DNA of 64,000 nucleotides from Leptodactylus fallax. Taxonomy: Eukaryota > Chordata > Amphibia > Anura > Leptodactylidae. A program made the position numbers and the translations under genes. Shown in pieces: positions 21,581 through 33,878 of this stretch. The first letter of the stretch is position 1; every line of letters starts with the position of its first letter. The notes under the pieces are model-generated. The model saw only the letters and a list, made by a program, of their open reading frames with translations. It was not told the DNA's origin and searched no databases. The DNA is taken from positions 1,471,001 to 1,535,000 of the forward strand of contig CAMRHE010000196.1 in the NCBI GenBank assembly GCA_947044405.1, given 5' to 3'.

Positions 21581-21582
<2 letters not shown>
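20676..21582. other. AT-rich flank, (TA)n tract
   Basis: (TA)n at about 20863-20899, polypyrimidine stretches after 20930, and at 21147-21212 the inverted copy of the 18353-18420 repeat. No gene seen. Confidence 0.45.

Positions 21583-21628
<46 letters not shown>
21583..21628. repeat. (TG)n(TA)n microsatellite
   Basis: A short TG run passes into about 20 TA units. Confidence 0.9.
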
Positions 21629-21632
<4 letters not shown>

Positions 21633-22599
21633 ATTTTCCCTCATATGCTATAATATACATTTGAGAAAGGGCAAGTCACGAAACGCGTTATGTGTGCACC
21701 ATTTTATTTGGACCAGCGCTCTCCTGCCTCATCTTTTTCATATACTTGGATTATCCTGACATGTATCCTTCACCATGTTTTAGAGGCCAGCAGCTGTTTC
21801 CTGAGGTCCATCTAGAATTATTCCTACATGCTTAAAGAGTGGTTGTGAGCTTATCACAACCACCCAAGGTGAGCGGCCAATCAGCGGTACCTTGTTCTAA
21901 TTTCAATTGCCTTACAGTATTATACTATTAGCGCTCTGTGCTGTCTGTTTTTTTTTCTTTTCTTGGCAGGAACCAACTGAGAGCAGTTGTACAGTGTGGA
22001 GAAGACATTTCTGTACAGCGCCACCACAGGGGAAATTAAGCATTACACAGTGTCCATTCAAATCTATGGTTTGCCTGTGTAACGTAGGACAGGACTGGTC
22101 CTCCAGTGAGGGAGACACTCTTTGTAACTGCACTCTACTTGGGTCAAGGGATGAAGATCCTGTAGAGCAGATGTATTAACAAAGAACTACCTTTTGGGGT
22201 GTATTAAAATGGGTTTAATGAATGAGACAACCCTTTAAAAACATCAAGAAATGTTTTATATCTTAGGATAGGTCATCAATATCAGATTGTGAAAATCCTG
22301 AAAAACCCCTTTAAGAGCTCTAACTGTACAACTCCCAGATACCTTGTCTGTGCTTACTGCATTACTGTACCTAGCATCCAGCTGAAAACAGCATTTCTGA
22401 GAAAACCTAGGTACTCTTAGCTAGTCCGGGTGGCTGAAAATACCCCTGCCAAAGCTGGTTGGCTGAGATCTGCTTGACTAAAACTGTTTCCCTCTAAGAG
22501 TCCTTTCCAGTTTGATGCCAGGCACAGTATACAAACCTGCTGAACTATGGTCCCAAGAGCTTATATGCTTCATATTTTACACCACATATGCTATTCCTA
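21629..22599. other. Repeat fragments, no gene seen
   Basis: 21660-21760 contains GTCACGAAACGCGTTATGTG, a motif shared with the minus strand near 24481. 22190-22320 carries MITE termini (AGGTCATCAATATCAG, AAAAACCCCTTTAA). The remainder is unassigned. Confidence 0.4.
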
Positions 22600-23495
22600 T
22601 ATACTGATCAGTCAGAAAATGACGCGACTAACATTAGCTCATGACTAGGGCACCTGACAAAGAGTGGGATATATTAGCAGCAAGTGACCAGTCAGTTCTT
22701 GAAATTGATAAATGGGGAAATGTAAGGATCGAGGTGACATTAGCTCAGACCAAACAATGCTGTTTGACTAGATCAGAGCATAGCCATAAAAGGCAGGTCT
22801 TATGGGATATGCAGTGGGAAGACCCTATCAGAAGTGGTTCAGTAAAGGACCACTGGTGAATCTAGCACAGGTACATGGGCACCCATGGCTAATTGATGTA
22901 CATGCGGACTGAACGCTAGCCCTTCAGATTGCACAGAAGTACTGGAACACATATTGCTGAAAATGCTAATGCTGGCTATAATAGAAAGGTGCCAGAGAAA
23001 AAAAATGGATCACAGCTTGCTGCTTATGAGGTTGCACAACCATATATTGGTCAGAGTGACTATGTTGACCCCTATCCATCTACAGTGGGCATAGGAGCAT
23101 CAAAAGTGGACCATAGAACAGTGGACAAAGATGAATCATGTTCTTTTAGAAATTGTGGACGGCTTGATGCATGTGTGTTGCTGACCTGGGGAAGAGATGG
23201 CACCAGAATGCATTATGGGAAGATAGCAAGCATAGGCAAAGTGATGCTATGAGCAATGTTCTGCAGGGAAACCAGAACACTGGGTCCTTGGCATCCAATA
23301 TTCCCCAGATATCAATTGAATTGGGTATCTGTGGGATATGCTGGAAAAACAAGTCTCATCCGATGAAGCCACACCTCACAATACAGTATACAGGTTTTAA
23401 AGGATCGGCAGCTAGCGTCTTGGTGACAGATACCACAGGACACCTTTTGTGATCTTGTGGAACTGTTTTGGTGGCTGCTTACAAAATATTTTATG
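22600..23495 (+). pseudogene. Decayed Tc1-like transposon (deleted)
   Basis: Begins near TATACTGATCAGTCAG and reads along the plus strand like a known vertebrate Tc1-like family: N-terminal region (GTGGGATATATTAGCAGCAA, then CAGTTCTTGAAATTGAT), a middle with GCTAATGCTGGCTATAATAG, and the catalytic-side text GGGAAGAGATGGCACCAGAA. The FQQD portion of the DDE domain is missing: the sequence jumps from GGTCCTTGGCATCC to TTCCCCAGATATCAATTGAA (degenerate SPDLNPIE). Multiple shifts and stops; non-functional. Confidence 0.8.
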
Positions 23496-24689
23496 GCTTA
23501 TTGATGTATATGATGATCTTTTCCAAATGGGTGGTTTAGTAGTGTGGACTTTATAATGATTCTGCTATGGCACTCGTCTGAATGTTCCCATCTTGTAAAA
23601 CTATTGCTCGGTATGATTTCAGGTGTCGGACTGCTACTGATCTGATATTGATAATCTAATATACTTCATTTTGCAATATCAAGCTTATAAGACTGTTAGG
23701 GATGCCTAAAGGGGTTTCCAGGATTTTCTGATCGGTGGGGGTCCAACAGTTGGCCCGCACATGGATCAGTTGTTCGGGGGGGTGTCCAGTCCCTGTACTA
23801 TATAGTGCCTGGCGCTGGAAACAGATATCTCTGTAAACTATATATTAGCCAGATGCCATTACTGCAGCTCTCCTTCTACTGAAGTCAATGGGGGTTATTT
23901 ATCATCTGTGCCTTTTTTTTACTGTATTTTTTGAAGGTGCCCTTTTTTTTTACTAGTTTTACTGTGGTGTCTATCTAAGATGTAGGCGCAATTCCTTGTT
24001 ATATGTTATGCTCACGTGTTAGTTATTATAGGTGCACCCTTGTTGGCTGTGTGCATTTTGCGCCTATTTGTTTAAAAAGGCGCACTTGCACTGTTTTCAT
24101 GTCTGACATGACAGGCTTTTGTACGCTGACTGTCCTGGAGTGCATTGCACCTTTTTAAAGAGACACAAGTAATAAATATGGTGGAAAAAGAAACTTCTCT
24201 TTAGCCACATCCCCTTTCCCAAAATTAACAAAATTCTAAGCACAGTTCTTTACCTTACAAAATCATAAAACTTAACGTTTAATTCATCATTAAAACAAAT
24301 GGTAGTCCTAAAAACAATGGAACATTCTTACCAGTTCTGGTTGTTGGTGGACAGCAAAATTTCTTGGGGTTATATGAAGCAGAGGGGATGATGGGTACAG
24401 GAGACTACACCCTAGATAGCCCTGACAGCCCAAAAAATGACTCCCACCCTAACAGTTGCGTTAATTGTGTCTTCTTTCCGACGCGTTTCGCTAACCCAAC
24501 AAGGGTGCTCATCAGGTGATAGGAGATGAACCCAATAGTTCCAGTATGATAGAGCTGCAAACCCTGAGTGCAAGGGAGCTACCTTGCAGTCCCACAATGG
24601 TGAGGCTAACATCCCCTTTCCCCAACAAAAATCAAAAGTGAGGGGAGCAAAGCATTTGGAAAAAAATGACACAAATATGTAATCTGCAT
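23496..24689. other. Repeat-derived flank, no gene seen
   Basis: 23703-23900 is a MITE fragment (AAAGGGGTTTCCAGGATTTT, GATCGGTGGGGGTCCAACAG). 23888-24200 has T-rich text with GGCGCA-type words. 24405-24640 holds a repeat whose minus strand includes GGGTTAGCGAAACGCGTCGG. Confidence 0.4.
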
Positions 24690-25110
24690 CAGAAAAGCTG
24701 CGATTTCAAAAACTGTTGCATTTTTGGAAATCGAAGGAAGTCAGTTATACCTACAGAAACGCTGGCGCTTTCAGTATAGGTATATTAGGGCAGAAAGTCA
24801 GTTTCTGCTGCTGCCTTTTCCACAGTGTTTTATGGCTGCGGCTCGCTATCTGGGGCCTTAGCAGCTTGTATTTGTTGCAGCTTTTTTTTTGGTTGCAGTT
24901 TTTTTGCTGCGATGGAAATGCCGCGGCAAAAAACGTTGCGTTTTACAGTACCTGCAAAGAAGGTATAGATATAATAGGGGAAGAATGTCTGCAGAGGAAA
25001 ACTCTGCAGACTTTCTGTGAAAAACGCTGTGGAAAAAACCACAAAGCGTTTCCTCCAGCGTCTTTTCCACAGAGTTTTTTGGCTGCGGCTCACTACATGG
25101 GGCCTTAGCC
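24690..25110. mobile_element. GGCCCCA-family MITE, compound copy
   Basis: Two right-hand termini are present in the same orientation (TATCTGGGGCCTTAGC at about 24847-24862, ACATGGGGCCTTAGCC ending 25110). Each is preceded by family body text such as CTCTGCAGACTTTCTGTGAA and AAAACGCTG. It appears to be two joined or partly duplicated copies. Confidence 0.65.
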
Positions 25111-25593
25111 TAAAGCTTATAGTTCCTTTTTTGGAGGAGTGTTGTCCCATTCTTGTATTTGGCTGAATTTCTTTGGTGGAAAATGGTCAAACCACCAGGG
25201 ATCCCGCAACCATTTATTTATGTGAATTTCTAATGCTGCCTGAACTTCCAAGCCAAAATATGCAGAGAAGAACATGAAATAGAGGTGAAACCACACACAT
25301 TGTCACATAGGGCCAAAAAAATAGCATTGTGTATGTTAGAAGCAGGATGGTGGTTGAACAACCACAAATGAATAATTGTCTGGTGAAGGACTGTTTCGCA
25401 GATGGAGTTATCCACATTTTAGTTTATATTGGACATTACAGTCATTCCTACTAGTCACACATGTTCAGCTTTTCCGAGCAAAGGACTAATATTCTCATTC
25501 TTTCAAGAAAAGACCACTCATGGAAACAACTTGGTAAAAATTTCAAACATGGCTCACTTTTTTTTTCTCAAACAGTAACAACATTTCAACTAA

Positions 25594-25995
25594 GGCTACA
25601 TTCACATCTGTGTAGAAGTCTCTGTTAGGCTAAGGCCCCACGTTGCGGAAACGCAGCTTTTTTTTTGTTGCAGATTTTGCTGCGGATTTTTCAGCCAAAG
25701 TCAAGAATGGCTACAAAAGGAATAGGAAATATATAGGAAGCTCTTATACTTCTATTTTCTGCTCAATCCACTCCTGGCTTTGGCTCAAAAAAACGCAACA
25801 AAATCTGCAACAAAAAAAGCTGCGTTTCCACAATGTGGGGCCTTAGCATTAGGCGGAAACTTGGTGCTTTCAGTTATAGTGATTGGGGTCCATCAGACTC
25901 TGTATGTATCCACTATTTTAGCAGTCTGTCAATCTGTTGTTTTGGCGTCCAATAGACCAGAACAATGGACACCCGGACTCAGGTGTGAACCTAGC
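25594..25995. mobile_element. GTTCACATC-type MITE split by nested MITE
   Basis: The left end GGCTACATTCACATCTGTGT and right end AGGTGTGAACCTAGC are inverted. The element is interrupted by the GGCCCCA MITE at 25628-25847, so it was present first. Confidence 0.7.
25628..25847. mobile_element. GGCCCCA-family MITE, near-palindromic
   Basis: 220 bp. The ends GGCTAAGGCCCCACGTTGCG and CACAATGTGGGGCCTTAGC are inverted, and the arms continue pairing through AAACGCAGC and TTGCAGATTTTGCTGCG. TTAGGC occurs on both sides of the insertion (about 25626 and 25850) and is a candidate target duplication. Confidence 0.8.
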
Positions 25996-26604
25996 GTAAA
26001 ATGATCTTTTGCTTCTGATGAACGTTCATCATGGTGGAGATCATCTATTCTCATCAACTTTAGTCTTATGTGTATCGGCAGCTTAAAGCATAACTAAACT
26101 TTCAGACAACTTTTAATATCTGGCAGTATTTGTGTCATTAATACATTTTGTAATATATTTTATTGACAGGTTTTGGCTCCTTTCTGTGAAATCCTTCATC
26201 TTTTTCACTCTTTCCCCTGCTTCTCTATTGAGATCTGTATTCTGCTTCTCATTGTGTACAGTGTACAGGCTGTATGAAAGGAAGAGAAAATTACAGTGGG
26301 GGAGGGTCACTTCTAACGGTTATATCTCGGGCATTATAAATCGTGGAAACTTGCTTATGGTATCATATGAAAGAGGAAATTCTCATCTCTACCTTTATGA
26401 TTTATACAGATATAACTTGTTGAAAACACAGTTAGGATTGGGAGAAGCTGTATTTAAATACCCCCAATGCCAATGGTGTTTTCAACCAGCAATATCTCTC
26501 GAAATTCAGATAAAAAAATCTATGAAGATACACTATGGGTCTCTAGAATTCTATAGGCATCATATTACAGATCTCCAATATGGATGTGTTCGATATGGCG
26601 TTGA
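25996..26604. other. Dispersed-repeat-like flank
   Basis: A 160-codon open frame crosses 26132-26614 but has no recognisable domain and a low-complexity start; I do not call it a gene. The text GGTTATATCTCGGGCATTAT and the neighbouring words look like an interspersed repeat, unassigned. Confidence 0.35.
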
Positions 26605-26787
26605 CCAAGATTAGGAAAAAGCTTCTCCTTTTATTCTGGGAATAGTGCCACTCTTGTCGAATGGTTGTGTCTTGTATTGCACCTCTTTCAATAGGATGAG
26701 CTGTAATACCAGGCACAGGCTATAACGAACAAGAGTGGCGCCCTTCCTGGAATAAAACAGAATCTTATTTCTAATCCTGGACATCCC
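26605..26787. mobile_element. Short palindromic MITE
   Basis: The arms CCAAGATTAGGAAAAAGC...GTGCCACTCTTGTC and GAACAAGAGTGGCGCC...TCTAATCCTGG are inverted over about 50 bp with mismatches. Confidence 0.6.
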
Positions 26788-28003
26788 CTCGCAGAATGGA
26801 AATGACTCAGATGCAACATTTTAGTTATCTTTCACTATGACATTTATTCTTCCAGAGATTATACTTTAGTATATAGCATGTAGTAAATTCACGTACGTCT
26901 CTGCGTCATTTTTATAAATCGGGTGCTTATCTTCTGAAACGGTACCATTTTTGCTGATGTAAAACTATGCTCACAATGACATCATTTATGAATCTGTCCC
27001 ACTATCTGAAGGCAGACGGTAAATAACATAGTGCACATGAATGCCGAAGCTTGTTTTTATGGGGATGTGTAAGACTACAGTTTGTACTGAGACAATATTA
27101 TAGTCATAGGCACTGAAGGGTTAAGGACGGACAGGAAACAAGCTACTGTCTGCGCCTCTGCCTGGGAAAAGGAGACTTTATAAATACAAACGCTGCAGAA
27201 TCTCTCCTCAACTATATGCCTATATTACATACCATGGGAGGGGGCAGTTATAGAAAAAAGCCTTCACACCCTTCCTGTCTACAAACATACCATAGCATGC
27301 TACTCCCCAGACCCTCCCTCGCTTCAGAATTAACCCCTGCTTCTTCTAAAATACCAACAACCTTCTATGTAACAAACAAAAGCAAAATAAAGGACACGTG
27401 TTCCGTAAATTATAAATGTACATGTCACTGAATTTCCACACATCAGCAGATTGTACATCTGTACAGCACAAATAGGAGTACACCCATGTGATTTGACACT
27501 GTGATTGTGTTTTGTTTAGTCTTTACCTACAAGTCCCCCCAGGGTCCCCACCCCTGTGGGAGTGAGACTTTAGCTGATAGTATCTCAGCAGGCCCCTGGC
27601 TTCCTTGCTTTGTTGTTGCCTTTTCAGCCTGGCTGGTTTTATATCCCTTCTCCCTATAGTAAGCACCTAACATCAGAGTCCGATAAATTTGAGGAGGGGG
27701 GATAGAAGTGCCGGACAGTTTGGGAATATCATGTCTCAGTCACTTGTATTTTGTTAACATATAAAATACGATATAAAACCTGTCATCTGGAATGCCTTTG
27801 GCACAGAGCTTTCTTGTAAGGAGTTTTCTCTATAGCTAAGGGCACCATGACTAGAATATATAAAATGTACTAAGTCACTTTAAAATCTGTCTTCTGTTCT
27901 GGATGTTGCCTGTAGCCTTTTTTACTTTATTGAAGGGTTTCTCCTGGAGTAAGACTTGTATATGAAAATGTGGTATATAATTATATAACTAGAATAAAAA
28001 ATA
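26788..28003. other. No gene seen
   Basis: Unassigned flank without a clear repeat pairing or coding signal. Confidence 0.35.
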
Positions 28004-28253
28004 GGGGCAGCACGGTGGCTCAGTGGTTAGCCTTGTAGCACTGTAGTCCAGGGTTCAAATCCTGCCAAGGACGACATCTGCAAGGAGTTTGTATGTTCTC
28101 CACGTGTTCGTGTGGGTTTCCTCCAGGTAGTCTAGTTTCCTCCCACACTCCAAAGACATACTGATAGGGGACATAGATTGTGAGACCTATATGGAACAGT
28201 GTCTGTAAAGCACTGTGGAATATGATGGTGCTATATAAGTAAGCATAATAAAA
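28004..28253 (+). mobile_element. tRNA-derived SINE
   Basis: Starts GGGGCAGCACGG, with A-box-like TGGCTCAGTGG at 28016-28026 and B-box-like GGTTCAAATCC at 28052-28062. The conserved body follows (GTTTGTATGTTCTCC, GTGGGTTTCCTCC, CTCCAAAGACATACTG), and the element ends near AAGCATAATAAAA. Same family as 18503-18730. Confidence 0.88.
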
Positions 28254-28343
28254 TATACCTGTGTATAAGATACCAATATTCTACCTGGCCAATAAGATGG
28301 TGTCTCCTTTATTTACAATGCTCAACGCAGCAAGTTCATACCA

Positions 28344-29078
28344 AAAGGGTTTTCACATGAACATAAATATTTAAATTTGTAGACAATTAAAAGTTAAACA
28401 TTTCTGAAAATACAAGCAATTAAAAATTTTGAGGAATTTAAAGCTAAGGCCCCACGTAGCGAACCGCAGCCAAAAAACACTGTGGAAAAGACCGTGACCT
28501 TTCTGCAGACTTTCTGCCCCTATTATTATTATACCTATACGGAAAATGCCAGAGTTTCCATAGGTATAACTGGCATGCTGCGATTTTCAAAAACGCAAGC
28601 ATTTTTGAAATCGCAGCTTTTCCACTGTGGATTATTTTCTTCAATGTGTAAATGGGATTAGCCAGAATCCCCTCCACTTTGCAAGTACTGTAAAACACAG
28701 TCTTTTTTGCAACATCCTTTCCACCATGGCCAAAACACTGCGTTTTCGCAATGTGGTGACAATATGTTATCTTGAAAGGTTGCCAATCGACACAACCATG
28801 AATGCAGGAACTTTCTATAGTCTGGGACTTGTCAAAAACCCAGCAATGATTTACTTACTGTGGCTGTGCATGTAGTGCCCCTACCTGATAACCTGTCCAC
28901 AATAAGGAAATCTCGGCTGGATTTCTGATCCACCACTAAGATGGTTTGGAGGACATTTTTAAAGTTCTTGTAAATGTTTAATTATTTATATTAAAAAAAA
29001 TAAATTATATTGCAAAAATGTTTAACTTTTAATTGTCTACAAATTTGAATACGGTTATGTTCATGAGAAAACATCTTT
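28344..29078. mobile_element. TIR element carrying a nested MITE
   Basis: The left arm AAAGGGTTTTCACATGAACA continues into AATTTGTAGACAATTAAAAG and TTAAACATT. The right end is its inverse, ending TGTTCATGAGAAAACATCTT. Arms of about 60 bp enclose the GGCCCCA MITE at 28443-28757 and unassigned sequence. Confidence 0.7.
28443..28757. mobile_element. GGCCCCA-family MITE (nested)
   Basis: The left end GCTAAGGCCCCACGTAGCG is intact. The right end (CGTTTTCGCAATGTGG) has lost the last GGGCCTTAG. Body words TTGAAATCGCAGCTTTTCC and CCACTTTGCAAGTACTGTAA are typical of the family. Confidence 0.75.
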
Positions 29079-29080
29079 AA

Positions 29081-32000
29081 CCCCTTAACGACCTTGGACG
29101 TACTATTACGTCCTGGGCTCTAGGTACTTCGCACACCAGGGTGTAATAATACGCCCGAGGCCGGCCGCCCGCTCACTATCTGAGCGGGCGGTATCGGAAC
29201 CGGGTGTTAGCTGTATCTGACAGCTAACACCCTGCTCCATAACCCCCGGTCGGCCATAACTTCCCATCGGCGGTTTTAACCCCTTGGATGCCATCCAAGG
29301 GGTTCCGCCATCTTGCCGCCCCCCCCCCCGGCACCCCCCCCGCGGCGAGATCGGGGGGTGCCGATATCTCTAATCTGCAGCCCGGGGTCTGCCCAGTGAC
29401 CCCAGGCTGCCTGGAGCCCCCAGTACCTGGTTGATCCTGCTGAGACCTCAGGAAGTCAGCGCTGTGTTTCCATAGCGCTGACTTCCTGTATAGGCTGCAA
29501 GACACGTGTATGCTCGTGTCTTGCAGTCTATAGTACTGAGCCAGAGATCAAAGCATCTCTGGCTCAGGTGTCCTAATGGGACACAAGAAAAAGTTAAAAA
29601 AAAGTGAAAAAAAAAATAATAAAGTATGTGAAAAAAAATTAATAAAAGAATAAAGCCCCAAAAATTCCCTTTTCCTATATAAAATGAATTATATAAAAAA
29701 TAAACCTAAAAATTAATAAAAACAATACATATTTGGTATCGTTGCGTCCGTAACAACCTGTACAATAAAACTGAAACCATATTTAATGTACACGGTGAAA
29801 GTCAGGGAAAAAAAACGGAAAAAAACCCGCCAAAAGTAACGATTTTTCGCCATCTCACCTTACAAAATATGCCATAAAAAGTGATCAAAAAGTCATATGT
29901 ACCCCAAAATAGTACCAATAAAAAGCACAGGTTTTCCCGCAAAAAATAAGCCCTAAACCAACTCTCTAAACTGAAAAATAAAAATGCTACGCATCTTAGA
30001 AGATGGCGATGCAAAAAAAATTGATTTATGTCCCCAAATGGGTTTTTGTTCTGCAAAATTGGTATTGCATAAAAAAACAGTATAAATGAGATATCGCCTT
30101 AATCGTACCGACCCGCAGAATAAAGATAACATGTTACTTACGCTCTACGCTGCATGGTGAAAAATTTAAAAGATAAAACGCAGTGCCAGAATTGATGGGG
30201 TTGTTTTTTAATCCACCAAGAAAGAGTTAATAAAATTTATTTAATAAGTTGTAAGCACCTAAAAATGATGTCATTAAAAAATACATCTCACCCTGCAAAC
30301 AACAAGCCCTCATATGGCTACATCACCAGAGAAATAAAGAAAATATAGTTCGTACAATGTGAAGACAAAAACCCCAAAAATCGCCAAATCATTAGAACAT
30401 AACTGGCTGCGGCAGGAAGGGAATGTATAAGCTGTGCGAGCGTATATTAGGGTACACCCCAGATTTAGAGCTTCCGAGGGACAATAAACCAGAAATGACC
30501 CCCAGAGTGACCTCCCCAATAATAGGAACTACTGGGGAAATAGTAGGGAATTTAGTGTACCCAATGTACTACGCACAGCTTACATATTCATTCACTTTCC
30601 CCATCCGCTGTGCAGTCACGTCTGGGATACTAATGCTCGTTACACCCCTTGATAAATTCTTTGAGGGGTGCAGTTTTCAAAATGGGGTCATTCCCTAGGG
30701 GATTCCACTTTACTGGTACTTTAGAGGCTCTGCAAACATGACATGGCATCCAGGTCCCAAACATCTGAATCTGCGCTCCAAAAGCCACACAGCGCTCCTT
30801 CCCTTCTGTGCCCTGCTGTGTGCCCAAACCGCAGTTTATACCCACATGTATGACACTGGTGTACCCAGGATAAGGTACTTAATGTCATATATGGGTATAA
30901 ACTCCTGTTTGGGCACAGCCGGGCACAGAAGGGAAGGAGCACTACTTGGTTTTTGGAGCACAGACTTGGACGGTTTGGTTTTTGGACGCCATTACACTTT
31001 TGCAGAGCTGAAATGCCAGTATAGTGGAATCCCCTGACATGTCACCCCATTTTGGAAACTGCACCCCTGAAGGAATTTATCCAGGGGTACAGTGAGCATT
31101 TTTAACCCCCAAGTGTTGCTATAATTTATTATCCGTAAATGAATACGCAGCTGATGATGAAAGGTGAAAATGACAATTATTCCAGGAATACATCATTTCA
31201 GTGCGTAATATATTGTGCCCGGCTTGTATCAGAGATGAACGCTCCAAAAGCTGTTGTGCACGGGATACCCGCTCACCAGTTTTTGGAGTGTGTGTCTGTG
31301 CAGACATAAGCTGGGCACAACATATCGGGCACTGAAATGGCGTATCTATAGAAAAATTTCATTTTTAACTTTTCATTATCAGCTGCGCATTCATTTTTGG
31401 AAATTAAAAGAATGCAACACTTAAGGGTTAATAATGCTCGCTACCCCACTTGATAAATCCCTTGAAGGGTATAGTTTCCAAAATGGGGTGACATGTCTGC
31501 GGATTCCACTTTACTGGCAATTCATGGGCTCTGCAAAAGTGGCATGGTGTCCAAAAAGCAAACTGTGCTCTAAAAACCAAAATAGCGCTCCTTCCCTTCT
31601 GTGCCCAAACAGCAGTTTATACCCACATATGGCATTAAGTACGTTATCCTGGGTACACCAGTGTCATACATGTGGGCATAAACTGTCATTTGGGCACACA
31701 GCAGGGCGCAGATGTGAAGGAGCGCTATGTGCTTTTGGAGCGCATATTTAGATTGTTGTTTTTTTGGACGCCATGTCACATTTGCAGAGACCCTAAAATT
31801 GCCCCTACAAAATGGGGGTCACTTCTTGGGGAATTCCAATTTACTGGCACCTCCAGGGCTCTGCAAAAATATCATGGCGACCAGAAAGTCCCTCTAAATC
31901 TGTACTCCAAAAGCTAAAAAAAACCCACAGTGCTCCTTCCCTTCTGAGCCCTGCTGTGTGCCCAAGCAGCAGTTTATACCCACATATATAATTTTTTTGT

Positions 32001-33878
32001 CCCCAGGATAGCCCACTTACTAGTTTTAGGAGTTCATGTCTCTGATGCCACAAAGTGACCGCAACGTATTAGGCACTGAAATTGGATATTTCTTTAAAAA
32101 CTTTAATTTTCACTTTGTACATTAATTTTTGGGAAGCATTTTTAGGCTCTAAATGATAATACCCCTTGATACATTCCTTGAGGGGTGTAGTTTCTAAAAT
32201 GGGGTCACTTTTGAGAGGTTTCCATTATATTGGTACTTTAGGGGTTCTGCAAATGCGACATGGCATCCAAAAACTATTCCAGCAAAATCTGCCCTCCAAA
32301 AGCTAAATAGCGCTCTTTCCATTTTGAGCCCTGCCATTTACCCATGCAGCAGATTACAACCACATATGGGGCATTTCTGTGTTCAGGAGAAATTGTATAA
32401 CGAACTTTGGGGAGCTTTTTCTCCTTTGTCCTCTTGTGAAAATGAAGAATTTGGGGCTAAATTGACGGTTTATTGGAAAAAAAGTAATTTTTCATTTTAA
32501 TGTCCCAATGTTAATAAAATCTGTGAAACAGCTGTAGGGTCAAAATGCTCACTATACCCCTTGATATGTTCTGTGAGGGGTGTAGTTTCCAAAATGGGGT
32601 CACTTTTAGGGGGTTTCCACTGTATTGGTACTTTGGGGGCTCTGCAAATGCGACATGGCACCTGAAAAGTATTCCAGCAAAATCTGCTCTCCAAAAGCTA
32701 AATAGCGCTCTTTCCATTCTGAGCCCTGCCATGTACCCATGCAGCAGATTACGACCACATATGGGCTATTGCTTTGTTTAGGAGCAATTATTTTGCAAAC
32801 TGTGGGGTGCTTTTTCTCCTTTAACCCATTGTGAAAATGAAAACTTTGGGGATAAAGTGACATTTTAGTAATGTTTCATTTATACATCCCAGTGTTAGCA
32901 AAATCTGTGAAACGACTGTAAGGTCAAAATGCTCACTATACCCCTATATGAATTCTGTGAGGGGTGTAGTTTGCAAAATGGGGTCACTTTTTGGGGTTTT
33001 CCTTTGTATTGGTACTCTAGGGGCCTTGCAAATGAGACATGGCACCTGAAAACTATTCCAGCAAAATCTGCTTTTCAAACGCCCAGTGTCACTCCTTCCC
33101 TTCCGTGCGCTGCCATTCGCCCAAACATCAGTTTACACCCACATGTGGGGTATTTCCATGCTCGGGAGAAATTGCATAACAAACTGTGAGATGCATTTTT
33201 TCCTTTAACCCTTTGTGAATGTGTTAATTTTAGGGCTAAATTAAGGAATTAGTGGGAAAAAATTAAATGTCTAAATTTCACCTCCATATTGTTTTAATTC
33301 CAGTGAAATGCTTAAAGGGTTAACAAACTTCCCAAATATTATTTTAAATTATTTGAGGGGTGCAGTTTTGAAAATGGGGTGACTTATGGGGGTTTCTAAT
33401 ATATAGGCCATTATAATCCTCTTCAGAACTGAAGTGGTCCCTAAAAAATTAGTTTGGGAAATTTTCTTGTAAATCTGCAAAATCGCTGTTACACTTGTAA
33501 GCCTTCTAACATCCAAAATAAATTACAGGACGATTAAAAGATGATGCCGATATAAAGCAGAGATATGGTAGATAATATGTATTAATGTATTTGGGTGGTA
33601 TGACTATCTATCTGAAAAGCAGAGCATTTCACATTTTGAAAATTGCGATTTTTTTTCAAATTTCCATCAAATTTCCTATTTTTTTTTATAAATAAATACA
33701 AAAATATTCATTAGTGTTTACCACTAACATGAAGTACAATGTGTCACGAAAAAACAATCTCAAAATCACTTGTGTAAGTTAAGACGTCTCAAAGTTGTTG
33801 CCATATAAAGTGACACATGTCAGTTTTGAAAAACGAGGCCTGGTCCTTAACGCACTTTTGAGCTGGGTCCTTAAGGGG
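29081..33878. mobile_element. Large TTAA-flanked non-autonomous element
   Basis: 4.8 kb, bounded by TTAA at 29077-29080 and 33879-33882, with ends CCCCTTAACGACC and GGTCCTTAAGGGG (inverted, one mismatch). No transposase or other ORF is supported. The left 500 bp hold eight perfect hairpins (29096-29567). 29570-30620 is A-rich. 30629-31108 is a large imperfect palindrome, and a second inverted segment follows near 31530-31785. From 31800 to about 33400 units of roughly 390 bp repeat directly, each with AAAATGGGGTCACTTT, CAGCAAAATCTGC and a CCATGCAGCAGATTAC-like word. The TTAA target suggests mobilisation by a Kolobok- or piggyBac-type transposase supplied elsewhere. Confidence 0.8.
29096..29567. 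repeat. Cluster of eight perfect hairpins
   Basis: Consecutive perfect stems: 29096-29113 (7 bp), 29165-29191 (11 bp, CCGCCCGCTCA), 29202-29232 (13 bp, GGGTGTTAGCTGT), 29278-29304 (12 bp, AACCCCTTGGAT), 29329-29363 (11 bp, CGGCACCCCCC), 29449-29488 (15 bp, CAGGAAGTCAGCGCT), 29495-29526 (12 bp, CTGCAAGACACG), 29536-29567 (13 bp, CTGAGCCAGAGAT). Loops are 3-13 nt. Confidence 0.93.

Noticed and set aside
26132..26614. 160-codon plus-strand ORF
   Set aside because: No domain, composition like translated repeat; start inside AT-rich sequence.
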